This document shows, piece by piece, positions 16,100 through 25,136 of a DNA stretch of 55,131 nt. The translations under genes were made by a program, and so were the position numbers. Origin of the DNA: Chloroflexota bacterium (GTDB taxonomy: Bacteria; Chloroflexota; Anaerolineae; Aggregatilineales; Phototrophicaceae). The notes under the pieces were generated by a model that was not told the origin of the DNA, searched no databases, and saw only the letters and a list, made by a program, of their open reading frames with translations. Location: assembly GCA_026706395.1 (NCBI GenBank), contig JAPOYU010000030.1, forward strand, positions 1-55,131, read 5' to 3'. Position 1 is the stretch's first letter. Each line of letters starts with the position of its first letter.

Positions 16100-16855
16100 A
16101 TGAGATTACGCGACAAGGTCATACTGGTCACCGGCGGCGGTTCAGGCATCGGCGCGGCCAGCTGCTTGGCCTTCGCCCGCGAAGGCGCCAAAGTCGCTGT
16201 GGTCAATCGCAGCCCGGCCAAAGCCGAAGCGGTGGCGCAGAGCATCGCGGATTCGGGCGGGACGGCAGTCGCCGTTCAAGCTGATGTCTCCCGCGCTGCC
16301 GATGTAGAGCGCATGATCGAGCGGACGGTCAGCCAGCTCGGCGTCCCCAATGTCCTCTTCAACAACGCCGGCATCAGCCCCTCCGGTCCCGTCGGCGATA
16401 TCAGCGAAGCCGACTGGGACGAATGCCTGAACATCAATCTCAAGTCGGTCTTCCTGTGCGTGAAAGCCTCGATTCCCTTGATGATCGAGGCAGGCGGCGG
16501 CTGCATCTTGAATACCGCCGGCAGCTTCGGCATCCGCGCCGCCAAGAACAAAGCCGCTTACTCGGTCGCGAAAGCGGGCGTCATCAATTTGACGCGCTCC
16601 ATCGCCCTCGACTACGCTCATGACCGAATCCGCTGCAACGTGATCTGCCCCGGTTATGTCGACACGCCCCTCAACGAAGGTTTTCCGCCAAGTGAACGCG
16701 ATGCTTTTCTGGCGGGTTATCAACCCTTGCCGGGCTTGATCAGCGCCGATGATGTCGCCGAAATGGCGGTCTACCTGGCTTCGGACGCCGCCAGGATGGT
16801 CACGGGCCAGATCTTCGTGATCGACGGCGGTCAGCAAGCCGGTCTCTTCGCCTGA
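16100..16855 (+). CDS. SDR-family NAD(P)-dependent oxidoreductase
   Basis: A 251-residue classical short-chain dehydrogenase with TGGGSGIG at 11-18, NNAG at 88-91, and catalytic Ser142, Tyr154 and Lys158 (YSVAK). It ends VIDGGQQAG. The start is ATG 16100, behind GGAGG at 16091-16095; an earlier ATG lacks a ribosome site. Its stop overlaps the start of the amidohydrolase by one base (TGATG), coupling their translation. Two SDRs of the same type in one operon suggest two successive redox steps or two related substrates. Confidence 0.92.
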   Translation: MRLRDKVILVTGGGSGIGAASCLAFAREGAKVAVVNRSPAKAEAVAQSIADSGGTAVAVQADVSRAADVERMIERTVSQLGVPNVLFNNAGISPSGPVGDISEADWDECLNINLKSVFLCVKASIPLMIEAGGGCILNTAGSFGIRAAKNKAAYSVAKAGVINLTRSIALDYAHDRIRCNVICPGYVDTPLNEGFPPSERDAFLAGYQPLPGLISADDVAEMAVYLASDAARMVTGQIFVIDGGQQAGLFA

Positions 16856-18333
16856 TGCCGCAGATCGTCCAGGCGCGCTACACGCTGCTCAATGGCGAAG
16901 CCAAAGCGGATCACGCTATCTGCATTGATGGTGATCGCATAATCGCCGCGGGCAAGTTAGCAGATCTCCTCTCCCGCTATCCGGATGTGGAGCTTGCGGG
17001 CGGCGACAGCAGCATCCTCAGCCCCGCTTTCACCAACGCCCACGATCACGGGCGGGCGATTGGCACTTTGGCGCTTGGCGTCCCGGATGACTTCTTGGAA
17101 GTCTGGCTTCCCACTTTGCTGAGTTTGCCGCAGATCCCGCCTTATCTCGCAGCGCTCCATTCCGGCTTACTGCTGCTGCGAAGCGGCGTGACGGGCGTGG
17201 CGCACAGCCACAACCCGGGCAGTTGGGCGGGGATGCCGGCGGAGATCCCGGAGGCGATCCGCGGCTATCGAGACGCCGGCCTTCGCGTCGCCATGCACCC
17301 GCCCATCATCGACCAGAATATGCTGGTCTACACCGAGCGCGAACGCTTCCTTGCGTCGCTGCCGCCTGAGTTGCGCGGGGAGTTTGACGCTGCAGACCGC
17401 ATCGACCTGAGCGCAGAGTCCTATTTCGATATGCTCGATGATCTTTACGCCGCTTTCCACGACATCTCGAAGCACCGGGTTCATATTCAGGTCAGTCCGG
17501 CCGGCGGTCAGTGGTGCAGCGACGCGCTGATACTGCGCGCTTGTGATTGGGCGCGGCGGCGGGACAGCCGCGTGCAGATGCACCTGCTTGAAACGCGCTA
17601 CCAGCGCCACTATGCGCATAAGACCTGGGGAAAGAGCTTTGTTCAACACCTGGCAGATATTGGAGTGCTGGGCGAGTGGCTGACGCTGGCGCATATGGTC
17701 TGGGTCGAAGAGGAGGACATCGACTTGCTGGCGGAGCGGGGCGTCGGCGTGGCCCATAACATTAGCAGCAACTTGCGCCTGCGCAGCGGTCTGGCGCCAG
17801 TCGCGCGGATGGTTGAGGCGGGCGTTGCCGTCGGCATCGGCCTGGATGGGCAGACGCTGGATGATGATCAGGATTTCCTCCGTGAAATGCGCTTGGCTTG
17901 GACCCTGGCGAATCGCAGCGGCATGGCTGCGTCCGACCTCAGCGCGAGCGACGTCTGGCGGATGAGCACGCAGATCGCCGCCGATATCACTTTCGGCGCG
18001 GAAGCCGGGCTGGGGCAACTTGAGGTTGGCGCGCCGGCTGACCTTGTTCTTCTCGACTGGGAAGGCATTCGGGGCAAGTGGGCGCCGCCTGATTTTCCGC
18101 CGCCGGAGTTGCTGCCGGAATTTCTGCTGCGCCGCGTCAAGCGGGAGCATGTGCGGGATGTCATGGTGGCGGGCGAATGGCTTGTGCGTGACGGCGCGCA
18201 TGTCAGCGTGGACATTGAAGAGGTCGAGCGGGAGCTCTATGCCCGGCTGGACTTCGCGTCGGACGGGGCGGCGCTGGATTTGGCGGCGTACCTGCGGGAA
18301 TTTTATCGGGGTTGGGATGAGGACGACAAGTAG
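16855..18333 (+). CDS. Amidohydrolase-superfamily protein (chlorohydrolase/deaminase type)
   Basis: A 492-residue metal-dependent hydrolase of the amidohydrolase superfamily. Metal-binding residues can be seen in order: HDH at 63-65 (NAHDHG), His243 with Glu246 (QMHLLET), His280 (LAHMVW) and Asp331 (GLDGQTLDDDQD). This arrangement (HxH, HxxE, H, D) is that of the TRZ/ATZ, SsnA and guanine-deaminase branch. It probably deaminates or opens a cyclic N-containing compound. It starts with ATG overlapping the preceding stop by one base. With RidA and the creatininase-family enzyme it points to a nitrogenous heterocycle or cyclic amide as the substrate; that is inference. Confidence 0.88.
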   Translation: MPQIVQARYTLLNGEAKADHAICIDGDRIIAAGKLADLLSRYPDVELAGGDSSILSPAFTNAHDHGRAIGTLALGVPDDFLEVWLPTLLSLPQIPPYLAALHSGLLLLRSGVTGVAHSHNPGSWAGMPAEIPEAIRGYRDAGLRVAMHPPIIDQNMLVYTERERFLASLPPELRGEFDAADRIDLSAESYFDMLDDLYAAFHDISKHRVHIQVSPAGGQWCSDALILRACDWARRRDSRVQMHLLETRYQRHYAHKTWGKSFVQHLADIGVLGEWLTLAHMVWVEEEDIDLLAERGVGVAHNISSNLRLRSGLAPVARMVEAGVAVGIGLDGQTLDDDQDFLREMRLAWTLANRSGMAASDLSASDVWRMSTQIAADITFGAEAGLGQLEVGAPADLVLLDWEGIRGKWAPPDFPPPELLPEFLLRRVKREHVRDVMVAGEWLVRDGAHVSVDIEEVERELYARLDFASDGAALDLAAYLREFYRGWDEDDK

Positions 18334-18384
18334 CCGCCGCTAGTTTGACGATGGGACCGCTGACAGATATGTCGGCGTCTAATC

Positions 18385-20187
18385 TCAGACCCCCCACAGC
18401 AGCGCCAAGCCCAGCAGCATCGTCAGCAGCGTCACAATCGTCATGCCGATGCCCACCCGGGAGAAGTCGCTGAACTTATAGCCGCCGGGTCCCATCATCA
18501 GAATATTCACCGGATGGGAAATCGGCGTGATGAATGCCAGCGAGCAAGCCATGGCGACCGCCACCGCCATGGCGCGCGGGTCGATGCCCATTTGCAGCGC
18601 CGCTTTGATGGCGATTGGACCGACCAGCAGCGGCGTCACTTGCCCGCCGATGACTTGTACCACCAACATCGTTAGCAGGGCGATGACCGCAAACAGCAGA
18701 AGCGGGCTGGCGTTCATCAGGCTCAATTCCAGGAAGGCGCCGACGCGGTCGGCCAGGCCGCTCTCTGCCATGGCGAGACTGAGAGGCAGCATGCCAGCTA
18801 TCAAAAAGATCGTCCGCCAGTCCACCGCCGTGTAGAACTGCTCCATCCTCAGGCAGCGCGTGAGCACCATGGCGGCCGCCCCCGCCAGCATGGCAAAGGG
18901 CAGCGGGATGATGTTCAAGATGGCGAGCGCGAGCGCGCTGGCCGTGATGAGGATGGCGTAGGGCGCTTTGCGGCTTTCAATTGTCTGCGTCGAGTATTCG
19001 CCGGCCGGCAAGATGAAATTGCTGTTCTGCGACAGGTTTTGAATGTCTGAGGATTGGCCGACGACCAGAATCGCATCGCCGACTTGAAGCGGCATCTTGC
19101 GCACATCGGTGTGGAAGCTCTGCCCATCGCGCCAAAGCGCCATCGCCAACAAGCCGGCGTCGCGGTTGAGTTTCAATTCCGAGAGCGTCTTGCCAATGGC
19201 ATTGGAACGGGGCGCAATCATGATCTCAATGGGTTCAATCGGCAGCACCCCCTGTACGGCGTGTTTGTCGCTTTCGATCAGTTCGTTGCCCCAAGCCAGC
19301 AACTGCTCCAGCCGATCTTCGCGCCCGACGATCAGCAGCTCGTCGGCGGGGTAAATCATCTGATTGGATTTGGGGATGGTGATCGTCTCGCCGCCACGCC
19401 AGACGGCGGCCACCGTCAAGCCCAGATCGGCATTGATGTCGCTTTCCTGAACGGTTTGGTTAGCGAGGCGAGAACCGGGGGTGACGCGCACCTGCCACAT
19501 CTGCTCGGCCAATTCATAGGTATCGTGCAGGTCGACTTGATGGAAGGATTGCGTCAGCGAGGTGCGATCGGGCAGGGCGCGTCGGCCGAATAAGAGCATG
19601 TAAAGCAAACCCGCCGCCACAATCATGCCGCCCACAGGCATAAAATCTAACATCCCTAAGCCAGCGATGCTTTGCGCTATCAGCAGCTCGCTCATCAATA
19701 TATTGGCGGTTGTGAAATAAGTCGCCATTCCGCCGAGGGTTACGCCGAATGCGAGCGGGATCATCAGCTTGGAAGCGGCGACGCCGCCATCGCGCGATAC
19801 CTGCAGGACAGCCGGCAGCAGGACCGCGCCCGCCGCCACATTGTTCATAAGCAAGGAAACAGCCGCCCCCGCCGACATGACCAGGGCAATCAGCTTTGCC
19901 TCGGAGCCGCGCCCATAGGCTTGCAGCTGCCGCGCCACCCACTGCATGACGCCCGTCTGCTCCAAACCACGGGTGATCACCAGCAAGCCGATAATGGTGA
20001 TGACCACCGAACTGCTGAAGCCGGAAAGGGCGGCGTCGGCGGGCACGAGCCGGGTCAGCGCGACCATAAGCAGGACGAGCAAGGCGATGATGTCGATGCG
20101 CAGCCGCGTAAAGGCGATCAGGCCGAGGGTGACGACAATAATGCCAATGACGGTGAGTTCGGCGCTGCTGAGCATGTTGCTGTTCAT
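18385..20187 (-). CDS. SLC13-type anion permease with TrkA-C (RCK) domains
   Basis: A 600-residue membrane transporter of the divalent-anion:Na+ symporter/CitT-like (SLC13, ArsB/NhaD superfamily) class. The N-terminal half has several helices (RLRIDIIALLVLLMVALTRLV, LLMNNVAAGAVLLPA). A central cytoplasmic block of about 180 residues holds two TrkA-C domains (PGSRLANQTVQESD, YPADELLIVGRED; PRSNAIGKTLSELKL, VGDAILVVGQ). A second membrane half follows (HPVNILMMGPGGYKF near the end). It may import sulfate, dicarboxylates or other anions. Start uncertain: ATG 20187 chosen, with further in-frame ATGs at 20193 and 20205; the longer upstream frame is antisense to the next gene. Confidence 0.87.
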   Translation of the reverse strand: MNSNMLSSAELTVIGIIVVTLGLIAFTRLRIDIIALLVLLMVALTRLVPADAALSGFSSSVVITIIGLLVITRGLEQTGVMQWVARQLQAYGRGSEAKLIALVMSAGAAVSLLMNNVAAGAVLLPAVLQVSRDGGVAASKLMIPLAFGVTLGGMATYFTTANILMSELLIAQSIAGLGMLDFMPVGGMIVAAGLLYMLLFGRRALPDRTSLTQSFHQVDLHDTYELAEQMWQVRVTPGSRLANQTVQESDINADLGLTVAAVWRGGETITIPKSNQMIYPADELLIVGREDRLEQLLAWGNELIESDKHAVQGVLPIEPIEIMIAPRSNAIGKTLSELKLNRDAGLLAMALWRDGQSFHTDVRKMPLQVGDAILVVGQSSDIQNLSQNSNFILPAGEYSTQTIESRKAPYAILITASALALAILNIIPLPFAMLAGAAAMVLTRCLRMEQFYTAVDWRTIFLIAGMLPLSLAMAESGLADRVGAFLELSLMNASPLLLFAVIALLTMLVVQVIGGQVTPLLVGPIAIKAALQMGIDPRAMAVAVAMACSLAFITPISHPVNILMMGPGGYKFSDFSRVGIGMTIVTLLTMLLGLALLWGV

Positions 20188-20363
20188 AACCATGAGTATA
20201 ACCATGAGCGGGCGGAAAGGCATGGCGCGAACGATAGTGGACGGTCTCGCTTGGTGATGAGGGCTGTGCCGAGCGCGTATCGGGCGGTGAATAAAGCGGT
20301 GGCGGTCTGGTATACTGGCGGGCATTCTCGCAATTGACGGTGATGGGCTGGGAAGGAAGAGAC

Positions 20364-21782
20364 ATGGCCTGCAAGAATTTGATCGGCGGCGAGTGGCGCG
20401 GCAGTGATGACGTACTGGAAGTGCGCTTTCCTTATGATGGTAGCGTTGTTGGCGCGGTTTCCATGGCGAGCGCGGCCGACATGGATGAGGCGATGGCGGC
20501 TGCTGTCGAAGGCTTCGAGCAGACGCGTAAACTGCCGAGTTACCGGCGCTCGGAGATATTGGAGAATATGGGGCGGCTGCTGCGGGAGCGCTTTGACGAA
20601 GTGGTCGAGGCGATGATCCTGGAAGGCGGCAAGAACCACAAGACGGCCGTCGGCGAGACGACGCGGGCGCTGGAGACATTGAAGGTCTCGGCGGAGGAGG
20701 CGCGGCGGATCGGCGGCGAGGTTTTCAGCATCGACTGGACGGCGGCGGGCGCCAATCGGCAGGGTTTCACGCGGCGTGTGCCGATCGGCACGGTCTTGGG
20801 CATCACGCCATTCAATTATCCGGTGAACCTGGCTTGCCACAAGATTGGTCCCGCGATCGCGGCGGGCAATAGCATCATCATCAAGCCGGCGGAGAAGACC
20901 CCGCTGTCATCGGTGATTCTGGCGGAGATCGTCTTGGAAGCGGGCTATCCGCCGGAGGCCTTCAGTATGTTGAACGCCTGGGGACCGGATTCGGAGATGA
21001 TGGCGCTGGATCCGCGGGTGGCGATGATCAGCTTCACGGGCAGCGCGGCGGTGGGCTGGATGCTGAAGAGCAAAGCCGGGCAGAAGAAAGTGACGCTGGA
21101 ACTGGGCGGCAACGCCGGGGTCGTCGTGCACAGCGATGCCGACTTGGCCGATGCGGCGGCGCAGTCGGCGGCCGGCGGTTTCGCCAACGCCGGGCAGAAT
21201 TGCATTTCGGTGCAGCGCTTGCTGATTCAGCGCGATGTTTTTGAGGACTTCGCCGATCTGTTCGTGGATGAGGTCAAGGCGTTGAAGGTGGGCGATCCGC
21301 GCGATCCCGAGGTGGATATCGGTCCGATGATCAGCGAGCGGGATGCCGAGCGGGCGGAAGCCTGGGTGCAGGAGGCGCAGAAAGCGGGCGCGTCAGTGCT
21401 GTATGGCGGCGAGCGCGCGGGCACGATGTTCCCGCCGACGGTGATGACGGAGACGGCGCCGGAAATGCGCGTGAATTGCGAAGAAGTCTTCGCGCCGGTG
21501 GTGACGCTGAGCCCGTATGAGACATGGGACGAAGCGGTGGCGACGGTCAATGACAGCCCCTATGGTTTGCAGGCGGGCGTCTTCACGAATGACGTTGTGC
21601 GGATCATGGATGCCTGGGAGCGGATAGAAGTGGGTGGCTTGCAGGTGAACAGCGTCTCGACCTTTCGCGTCGATCACATGCCCTACGGCGGCATCAAGGC
21701 GTCGGGCTATGGGCGCGAGGGGGTCAAGTACGCCATCGAAGATATGACCGACCTACGGCTGATGGTGGTGAATCTGGGCTGA
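20364..21782 (+). CDS. NAD(P)-dependent aldehyde dehydrogenase
   Basis: A 472-residue aldehyde dehydrogenase. Key residues are visible: Asn151 (TPFNYP), Lys174 (IIIKPAEKTP), Glu246 (TLELGGN) and the nucleophile Cys280 (NAGQNC). It ends with YGREGVKYAIEDMTDLRLM. It oxidises an aldehyde to an acid; the sequence resembles lactaldehyde/glyceraldehyde-3-phosphate-type enzymes, but the substrate is not certain. The start is ATG 20364 behind GGAAGGAAG. It is divergent from the SLC13-type permease. A TATACT box preceded by TG lies at 20311-20316, a possible extended -10 promoter. Sugar-acid genes follow. Confidence 0.92.
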   Translation: MACKNLIGGEWRGSDDVLEVRFPYDGSVVGAVSMASAADMDEAMAAAVEGFEQTRKLPSYRRSEILENMGRLLRERFDEVVEAMILEGGKNHKTAVGETTRALETLKVSAEEARRIGGEVFSIDWTAAGANRQGFTRRVPIGTVLGITPFNYPVNLACHKIGPAIAAGNSIIIKPAEKTPLSSVILAEIVLEAGYPPEAFSMLNAWGPDSEMMALDPRVAMISFTGSAAVGWMLKSKAGQKKVTLELGGNAGVVVHSDADLADAAAQSAAGGFANAGQNCISVQRLLIQRDVFEDFADLFVDEVKALKVGDPRDPEVDIGPMISERDAERAEAWVQEAQKAGASVLYGGERAGTMFPPTVMTETAPEMRVNCEEVFAPVVTLSPYETWDEAVATVNDSPYGLQAGVFTNDVVRIMDAWERIEVGGLQVNSVSTFRVDHMPYGGIKASGYGREGVKYAIEDMTDLRLMVVNLG

Positions 21783-21787
21783 TTTTT

Positions 21788-21816
21788 TCACCACAGAGAC
21801 ACGAAGGACACAAAGG
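21788..21816 (+). repeat. Dispersed CACAGAG-type repeat, copy 2
   Basis: TCACCACAGAGACACGAAGG followed by ACACAAAGG, directly after the aldehyde dehydrogenase stop and immediately before two GGGCGA hairpin repeats. The same words occur in five other intergenic sites of the window. Confidence 0.6.
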
Positions 21817-21824
21817 ATTTGTAG

Positions 21825-21888
21825 GGGCGAGCCGATGGGTCGCCCATTGGAGTTATAACGTTGTAGAGGGCGACTCGCCGGCTCGCTC
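21825..21888. repeat. Two adjacent GGGCGACTC-type hairpin repeats
   Basis: First unit: GGGCGAGCC, loop GAT, GGGTCGCCC (21825-21845), one mismatch. Second unit: GGGCGACTC, GCC, GGCTCGCTC (21868-21888), degenerate. Both follow GTAG. Related units are at 25092, 26342 and 48313. They lie between the aldehyde dehydrogenase and the isomerase-like gene. Confidence 0.55.
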
Positions 21889-21942
21889 GTACGGCAAGGG
21901 TTTAGATCACTCGCTGAACACAATGATGGAAAACAAGGGCTT

Positions 21943-23286
21943 ATGAAACATTCCGACATCTGCATCGGCTTTGTGCCCATCGCCCGCCCGACATTTGATA
22001 TGGACTTGGCGCGGGAGCTGACGGCGCGGGTTTATGCGCGTGTCTGCGCTGCCCAATACGAAGTGGTCGGATCGCAGGACCTGGTCATGGATGGCGACGC
22101 GATTGAGGCGCGGATCGCTCAACTGGCGGCGGCTGATGTCGATATGGTTTTGCTGCTGCAAGCCTCATTCGCCGATAGCACGATGGTCTTGCAATTGGCG
22201 CAAGCGCTTGAAGCGCCGCTGCTGCTCTGGGCGCTGCCGGAGGCGCAGGTCGGCGGGCGGCTGCGGATCAACTCCTTCTGTGGCATCAACCTGGCCGGTC
22301 ATGGTTTGCGGCGGGCGGGCATCCGCTATGACTACATCTACGCCGAGCCGGAAGACAGGGCGGCGCTCGAAGAACTGCATAATTTCGCAGTAGCTGCTGG
22401 AGTCAAGCGACGCTTGCAGGAGACGCGGATCGGACGGCTGGGCGAGCATCCGGCCGGCTTCGATACCTGCCGCGTGAACCATGTGGCGCTGAAATCACAA
22501 CTCGGCGTCGAGGTGGCGCAGTTTGAGTTGGCGCCCTTTTTCGACCGAGCGCGCGCGGCCGATGCCGCTAAAGTAGCGGTGGTTGACGCTGATTTAGCGG
22601 AGCGGCTCGCGAATTATCAGGACATGGAACCTGATTCCACGAAGGGTACTCTTAGCGTTTACGTTGCCCTTGATGAACTCGTCCGCGAAGAAAATCTAAG
22701 CGCCATGGCGCTGCGCTGCTGGCCGGAATTCTTCACCGATCTGGGCTGTTCGGCTTGCGGCGCGATGTCGCTGTTGAGCGACGAGATGACGCCAAGCAGC
22801 TGCGAAGCCGATGTCAACGGGACGATCACGCAGTTGATCTTGGGCTGGATCAGCGGCGAGCCGGCCTTCGGCAGCGACATCGTGGCATTTGATATCGAGG
22901 CGGACGAGGCGACGCTCTGGCATTGTGGTTTGGCGCCGCTATCGATGGCGGATCCAGACGTTCAGCCTGAGGCGACGATTCATTCAAATCGCGAGAAGCC
23001 GCTGCTGATGCAGTTTCCGCTGAAGCCGGGTCGGGTGACCATTGCGCGTTTGAGCGAGGCGACGGGGGAGTTCCGCCTGGTCATCGGCGGCGGGGAGATG
23101 TTGAAGGCGCCGCCGGCATTCAGCGGGACCAGTGGTAGAATCCGGTTTGATTCCGGCGCTGAATCTGTCATGGATGTGATTATGCGCGAGGGGCTGGAGC
23201 ATCATGTCTCGATCGCCTATGGCGATCATCAGGCCGTGCTGCGGGCGCTGGCGCGGCAGGTGGCTATGCCTGTTTTGGGCCTGTGA
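21943..23286 (+). CDS. L-fucose/L-arabinose isomerase-like protein
   Basis: A 447-residue protein with the L-fucose isomerase/arabinose isomerase fold. It begins ICIGFVPIARPTFDMDLA and has alpha/beta repeats in the N domain (VDMVLLLQASFADSTMV). A middle part holds ALRCWPEFFTDLGCSACGAM, like the metal-binding region of fucose isomerases. The C-terminal beta domain contains GRVTIARLSEATGEFRLVIG. Its function could be aldose-ketose isomerisation or, as for many such distant homologues, a non-isomerase role. It starts 160 bases after the aldehyde dehydrogenase, with repeats between. The solute-binding protein follows after 49 bases. Confidence 0.8.
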   Translation: MKHSDICIGFVPIARPTFDMDLARELTARVYARVCAAQYEVVGSQDLVMDGDAIEARIAQLAAADVDMVLLLQASFADSTMVLQLAQALEAPLLLWALPEAQVGGRLRINSFCGINLAGHGLRRAGIRYDYIYAEPEDRAALEELHNFAVAAGVKRRLQETRIGRLGEHPAGFDTCRVNHVALKSQLGVEVAQFELAPFFDRARAADAAKVAVVDADLAERLANYQDMEPDSTKGTLSVYVALDELVREENLSAMALRCWPEFFTDLGCSACGAMSLLSDEMTPSSCEADVNGTITQLILGWISGEPAFGSDIVAFDIEADEATLWHCGLAPLSMADPDVQPEATIHSNREKPLLMQFPLKPGRVTIARLSEATGEFRLVIGGGEMLKAPPAFSGTSGRIRFDSGAESVMDVIMREGLEHHVSIAYGDHQAVLRALARQVAMPVLGL

Positions 23287-23335
23287 AGGCGGGCGCTATT
23301 TTCGGGACGGTTTTGGAGTGTCTGGCGGGGAGAAA

Positions 23336-24601
23336 ATGAAGAAGACGATTGTCGTTTGTGTTTTGCTTATCTTATCGATGTTGAGCGCAGGTGCAGGTAT
23401 GGCGCAGGAGTCGGTGGAACTGCGCTTTCTATGCTTTCAGGATGGCATCGAATGCGATGTCTACGCCGATTTGCTGGCGCGATTCTCGGAAGACAATCCG
23501 GACATCTCTGTCTTGGTGGAAGTGCTTCCTGAAGCGGAGATTCATGACAGGCTTGCGGCAGAAGTAGAAGCGGGCGCGCCGCCGGATTTCGCGCGGGTAA
23601 GCGACCTGGATGTCTTGGAAGGGCACTATCTCAATTTGTATCCGCTGCTGACTGATCCGGGATATTTGTACAATAGCTTTCCCGATATTATCTTCCGTTC
23701 CATGAGCAGCTATTTCCAAGATATCGGCCTCTACGGCTATCCTGACGCGGCAAAGGTGGTCGCGCCCTTTGTTAACTTGTCCCGTTTTGAAGAGGCGGGC
23801 GTACTCGTTCCCGGCGATGGCGAGGACGTTGCCAGTTGGGATCATTGGCTGGCTGCCCTGGACGAAGTCGTAATGACTACGGAAGCTGCCTACGCGCTGT
23901 CAGTGGACAACAAAGATCATCGTTTGGTGGGTCCCGCGATGAGCATGGGCGCGGATTATTATGACAAAGGTTTGAGTTCGGCGGATCTTGACGGATTGCG
24001 GGATTTCCTATTGATTCTCACTGAGTTGATGGAAGACGGCAAGACACCGGCCGATACCCTGCTCGGCACCGGCAAATCGCAAGAATACTTCGTCCGCGGC
24101 GAGACTGTGATGTACATCTGCGGCAGTTGGAAAGCCGAAGAAGTGGCCGCCCAGGTCGGCGATGCATTCGAATGGGCAATCGTGCCGAATCCGTCAGGGG
24201 CGGGCGGCAACACGGGCGTCGCGCAATTGACCGGGCTCGTGGCTTTCGCCGATACGGAGCATCCGGAAGCAGTCGGGAAAGTCTTCGATTATCTCTTGGA
24301 GCCGAAGATTTCTACCGAATTCGCAGTGCGCTCGTTCACTATCCCCGCAAACGAGCGGCTCATTTTTGTAGACTTCATCTATGACACGGAGGACCCGGTC
24401 GTCGCTGCCGCGCTGAATGCTTTCGCGCGCGAAGTGCCGAGGCTGCAGACTCAGGCGATAGCGCTGGATTTGCATCCCTTGGCGCCGGTTTACTATGAGG
24501 CTTCCAATACCAATCTGCGGGCTTACTTCGCCGGCGATCTGACGCTGGACGAGGCGCTGGCGAATCTGAAGGCGCGGCTGCATGAGGCGGCGGGTGGCTA
24601 G
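23336..24601 (+). CDS. Extracellular solute-binding protein, family 1 (sugar type)
   Basis: A 421-residue binding protein with a signal peptide (residues 1-24, ending GMAQ, no lipobox). The mature protein begins ESVELRFLCFQDGIECD, and the family-1 pattern is visible (RFSEDNPDISVLVEV, GETVMYICGSW near 250). It should capture a sugar or sugar acid for an ABC importer, but no permease or ATPase of that type is in the window. The start is ATG 23336 behind GGGGAG; an in-frame extension upstream overlaps the preceding gene and is not used. The context (isomerase-like protein, aldehyde dehydrogenase, altronate-type dehydratase) suggests a sugar-acid ligand. Confidence 0.88.
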   Translation: MKKTIVVCVLLILSMLSAGAGMAQESVELRFLCFQDGIECDVYADLLARFSEDNPDISVLVEVLPEAEIHDRLAAEVEAGAPPDFARVSDLDVLEGHYLNLYPLLTDPGYLYNSFPDIIFRSMSSYFQDIGLYGYPDAAKVVAPFVNLSRFEEAGVLVPGDGEDVASWDHWLAALDEVVMTTEAAYALSVDNKDHRLVGPAMSMGADYYDKGLSSADLDGLRDFLLILTELMEDGKTPADTLLGTGKSQEYFVRGETVMYICGSWKAEEVAAQVGDAFEWAIVPNPSGAGGNTGVAQLTGLVAFADTEHPEAVGKVFDYLLEPKISTEFAVRSFTIPANERLIFVDFIYDTEDPVVAAALNAFAREVPRLQTQAIALDLHPLAPVYYEASNTNLRAYFAGDLTLDEALANLKARLHEAAGG

Positions 24602-24625
24602 GTAGGCCGGTTGCTGAATCCCTGA

Positions 24626-24742
24626 GCAGCAAGTTTCTCAATAGCGCTATCATGTGTGCGCATCGCCGATATTGACAGCGGGCGGGCAATCCTTGATGAT
24701 TTGTTGGCGGCGAACACGGACTATCTGCCGCAGTTTGACTGA
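24626..24742 (+). pseudogene. Possible C-terminal gene remnant
   Basis: The frame ending with TGA at 24740-24742 reads RIADIDSGRAILDDLLAANT then DYLPQF, which looks like real protein sequence rather than chance. It has a stop upstream at 24623 and no proper start. It ends 18 bases before the dehydratase small subunit. It may be the last 30 or so residues of a deleted gene, or a small ORF starting with GTG 24656. The family was not recognised. Confidence 0.3.
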
Positions 24743-24760
24743 TGCGCGGAAAGGCGAAAC

Positions 24761-25075
24761 ATGAAAAAAGTATTTGTAGTCTACGCCACCGACAACGTGG
24801 GCACGGCGGTTCTGGAGCCGATACAAGCCGGCGACCACGTCGGCTGCAATGGCGAGCGCAGCGATCTCGAGGTCATCGCGGCGGACGATATCGCTTATGG
24901 GCACAAGATCGCCCTGATGGACATCACCGCCGGCGACACCGTGCTCAAGTACGGCTTGAGCATCGGCTCGGCCAGTTGTGATATCAAAGCCGGCGACCAC
25001 GTGCACGCGCATAATGTCGAGAGCAATCGCGGCCGCGGCGATCTGGCTGGGCGCAATGCGGTGACAACCGAATAA
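24761..25075 (+). CDS. Altronate/galactarate dehydratase family, small (SAF-domain) subunit
   Basis: A 104-residue SAF-domain protein matching the N-terminal domain of UxaA/GarD. It begins MKKVFVVYATDNVGTAVLEP, and contains ALMDITAGDTVLKYGLSIGS and GDHVHAHNVESNRGRGDL. In these enzymes a single chain carries SAF, middle and C-terminal domains. Here the SAF domain is a separate gene, as seen in some bacteria. It should bind the large subunit encoded 61 bases downstream to form a dehydratase for a sugar acid such as altronate. A perfect hairpin repeat lies between the two genes. Confidence 0.9.
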   Translation: MKKVFVVYATDNVGTAVLEPIQAGDHVGCNGERSDLEVIAADDIAYGHKIALMDITAGDTVLKYGLSIGSASCDIKAGDHVHAHNVESNRGRGDLAGRNAVTTE

Positions 25076-25091
25076 AAGAGGGAGATGTAGA

Positions 25092-25110
25092 GGCGACTCA
25101 CCGAGTCGCC
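25092..25110. repeat. GGCGACTC hairpin repeat
   Basis: GGCGACTC (25092-25099), loop ACC, GAGTCGCC (25103-25110): a perfect 8-base stem, preceded by GTAGA. It lies between the two dehydratase subunits and belongs to the same family as copies at 21825, 26342 and 48313. Confidence 0.6.
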
Positions 25111-25136
25111 CACAGCCTATCTAAGGAGACGAAAAT

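Noticed and set aside
20188..20679. N-terminal extension of the SLC13-type permease
   Set aside because: Proline/serine/arginine-rich and antisense to the aldehyde dehydrogenase start; no ribosome site.
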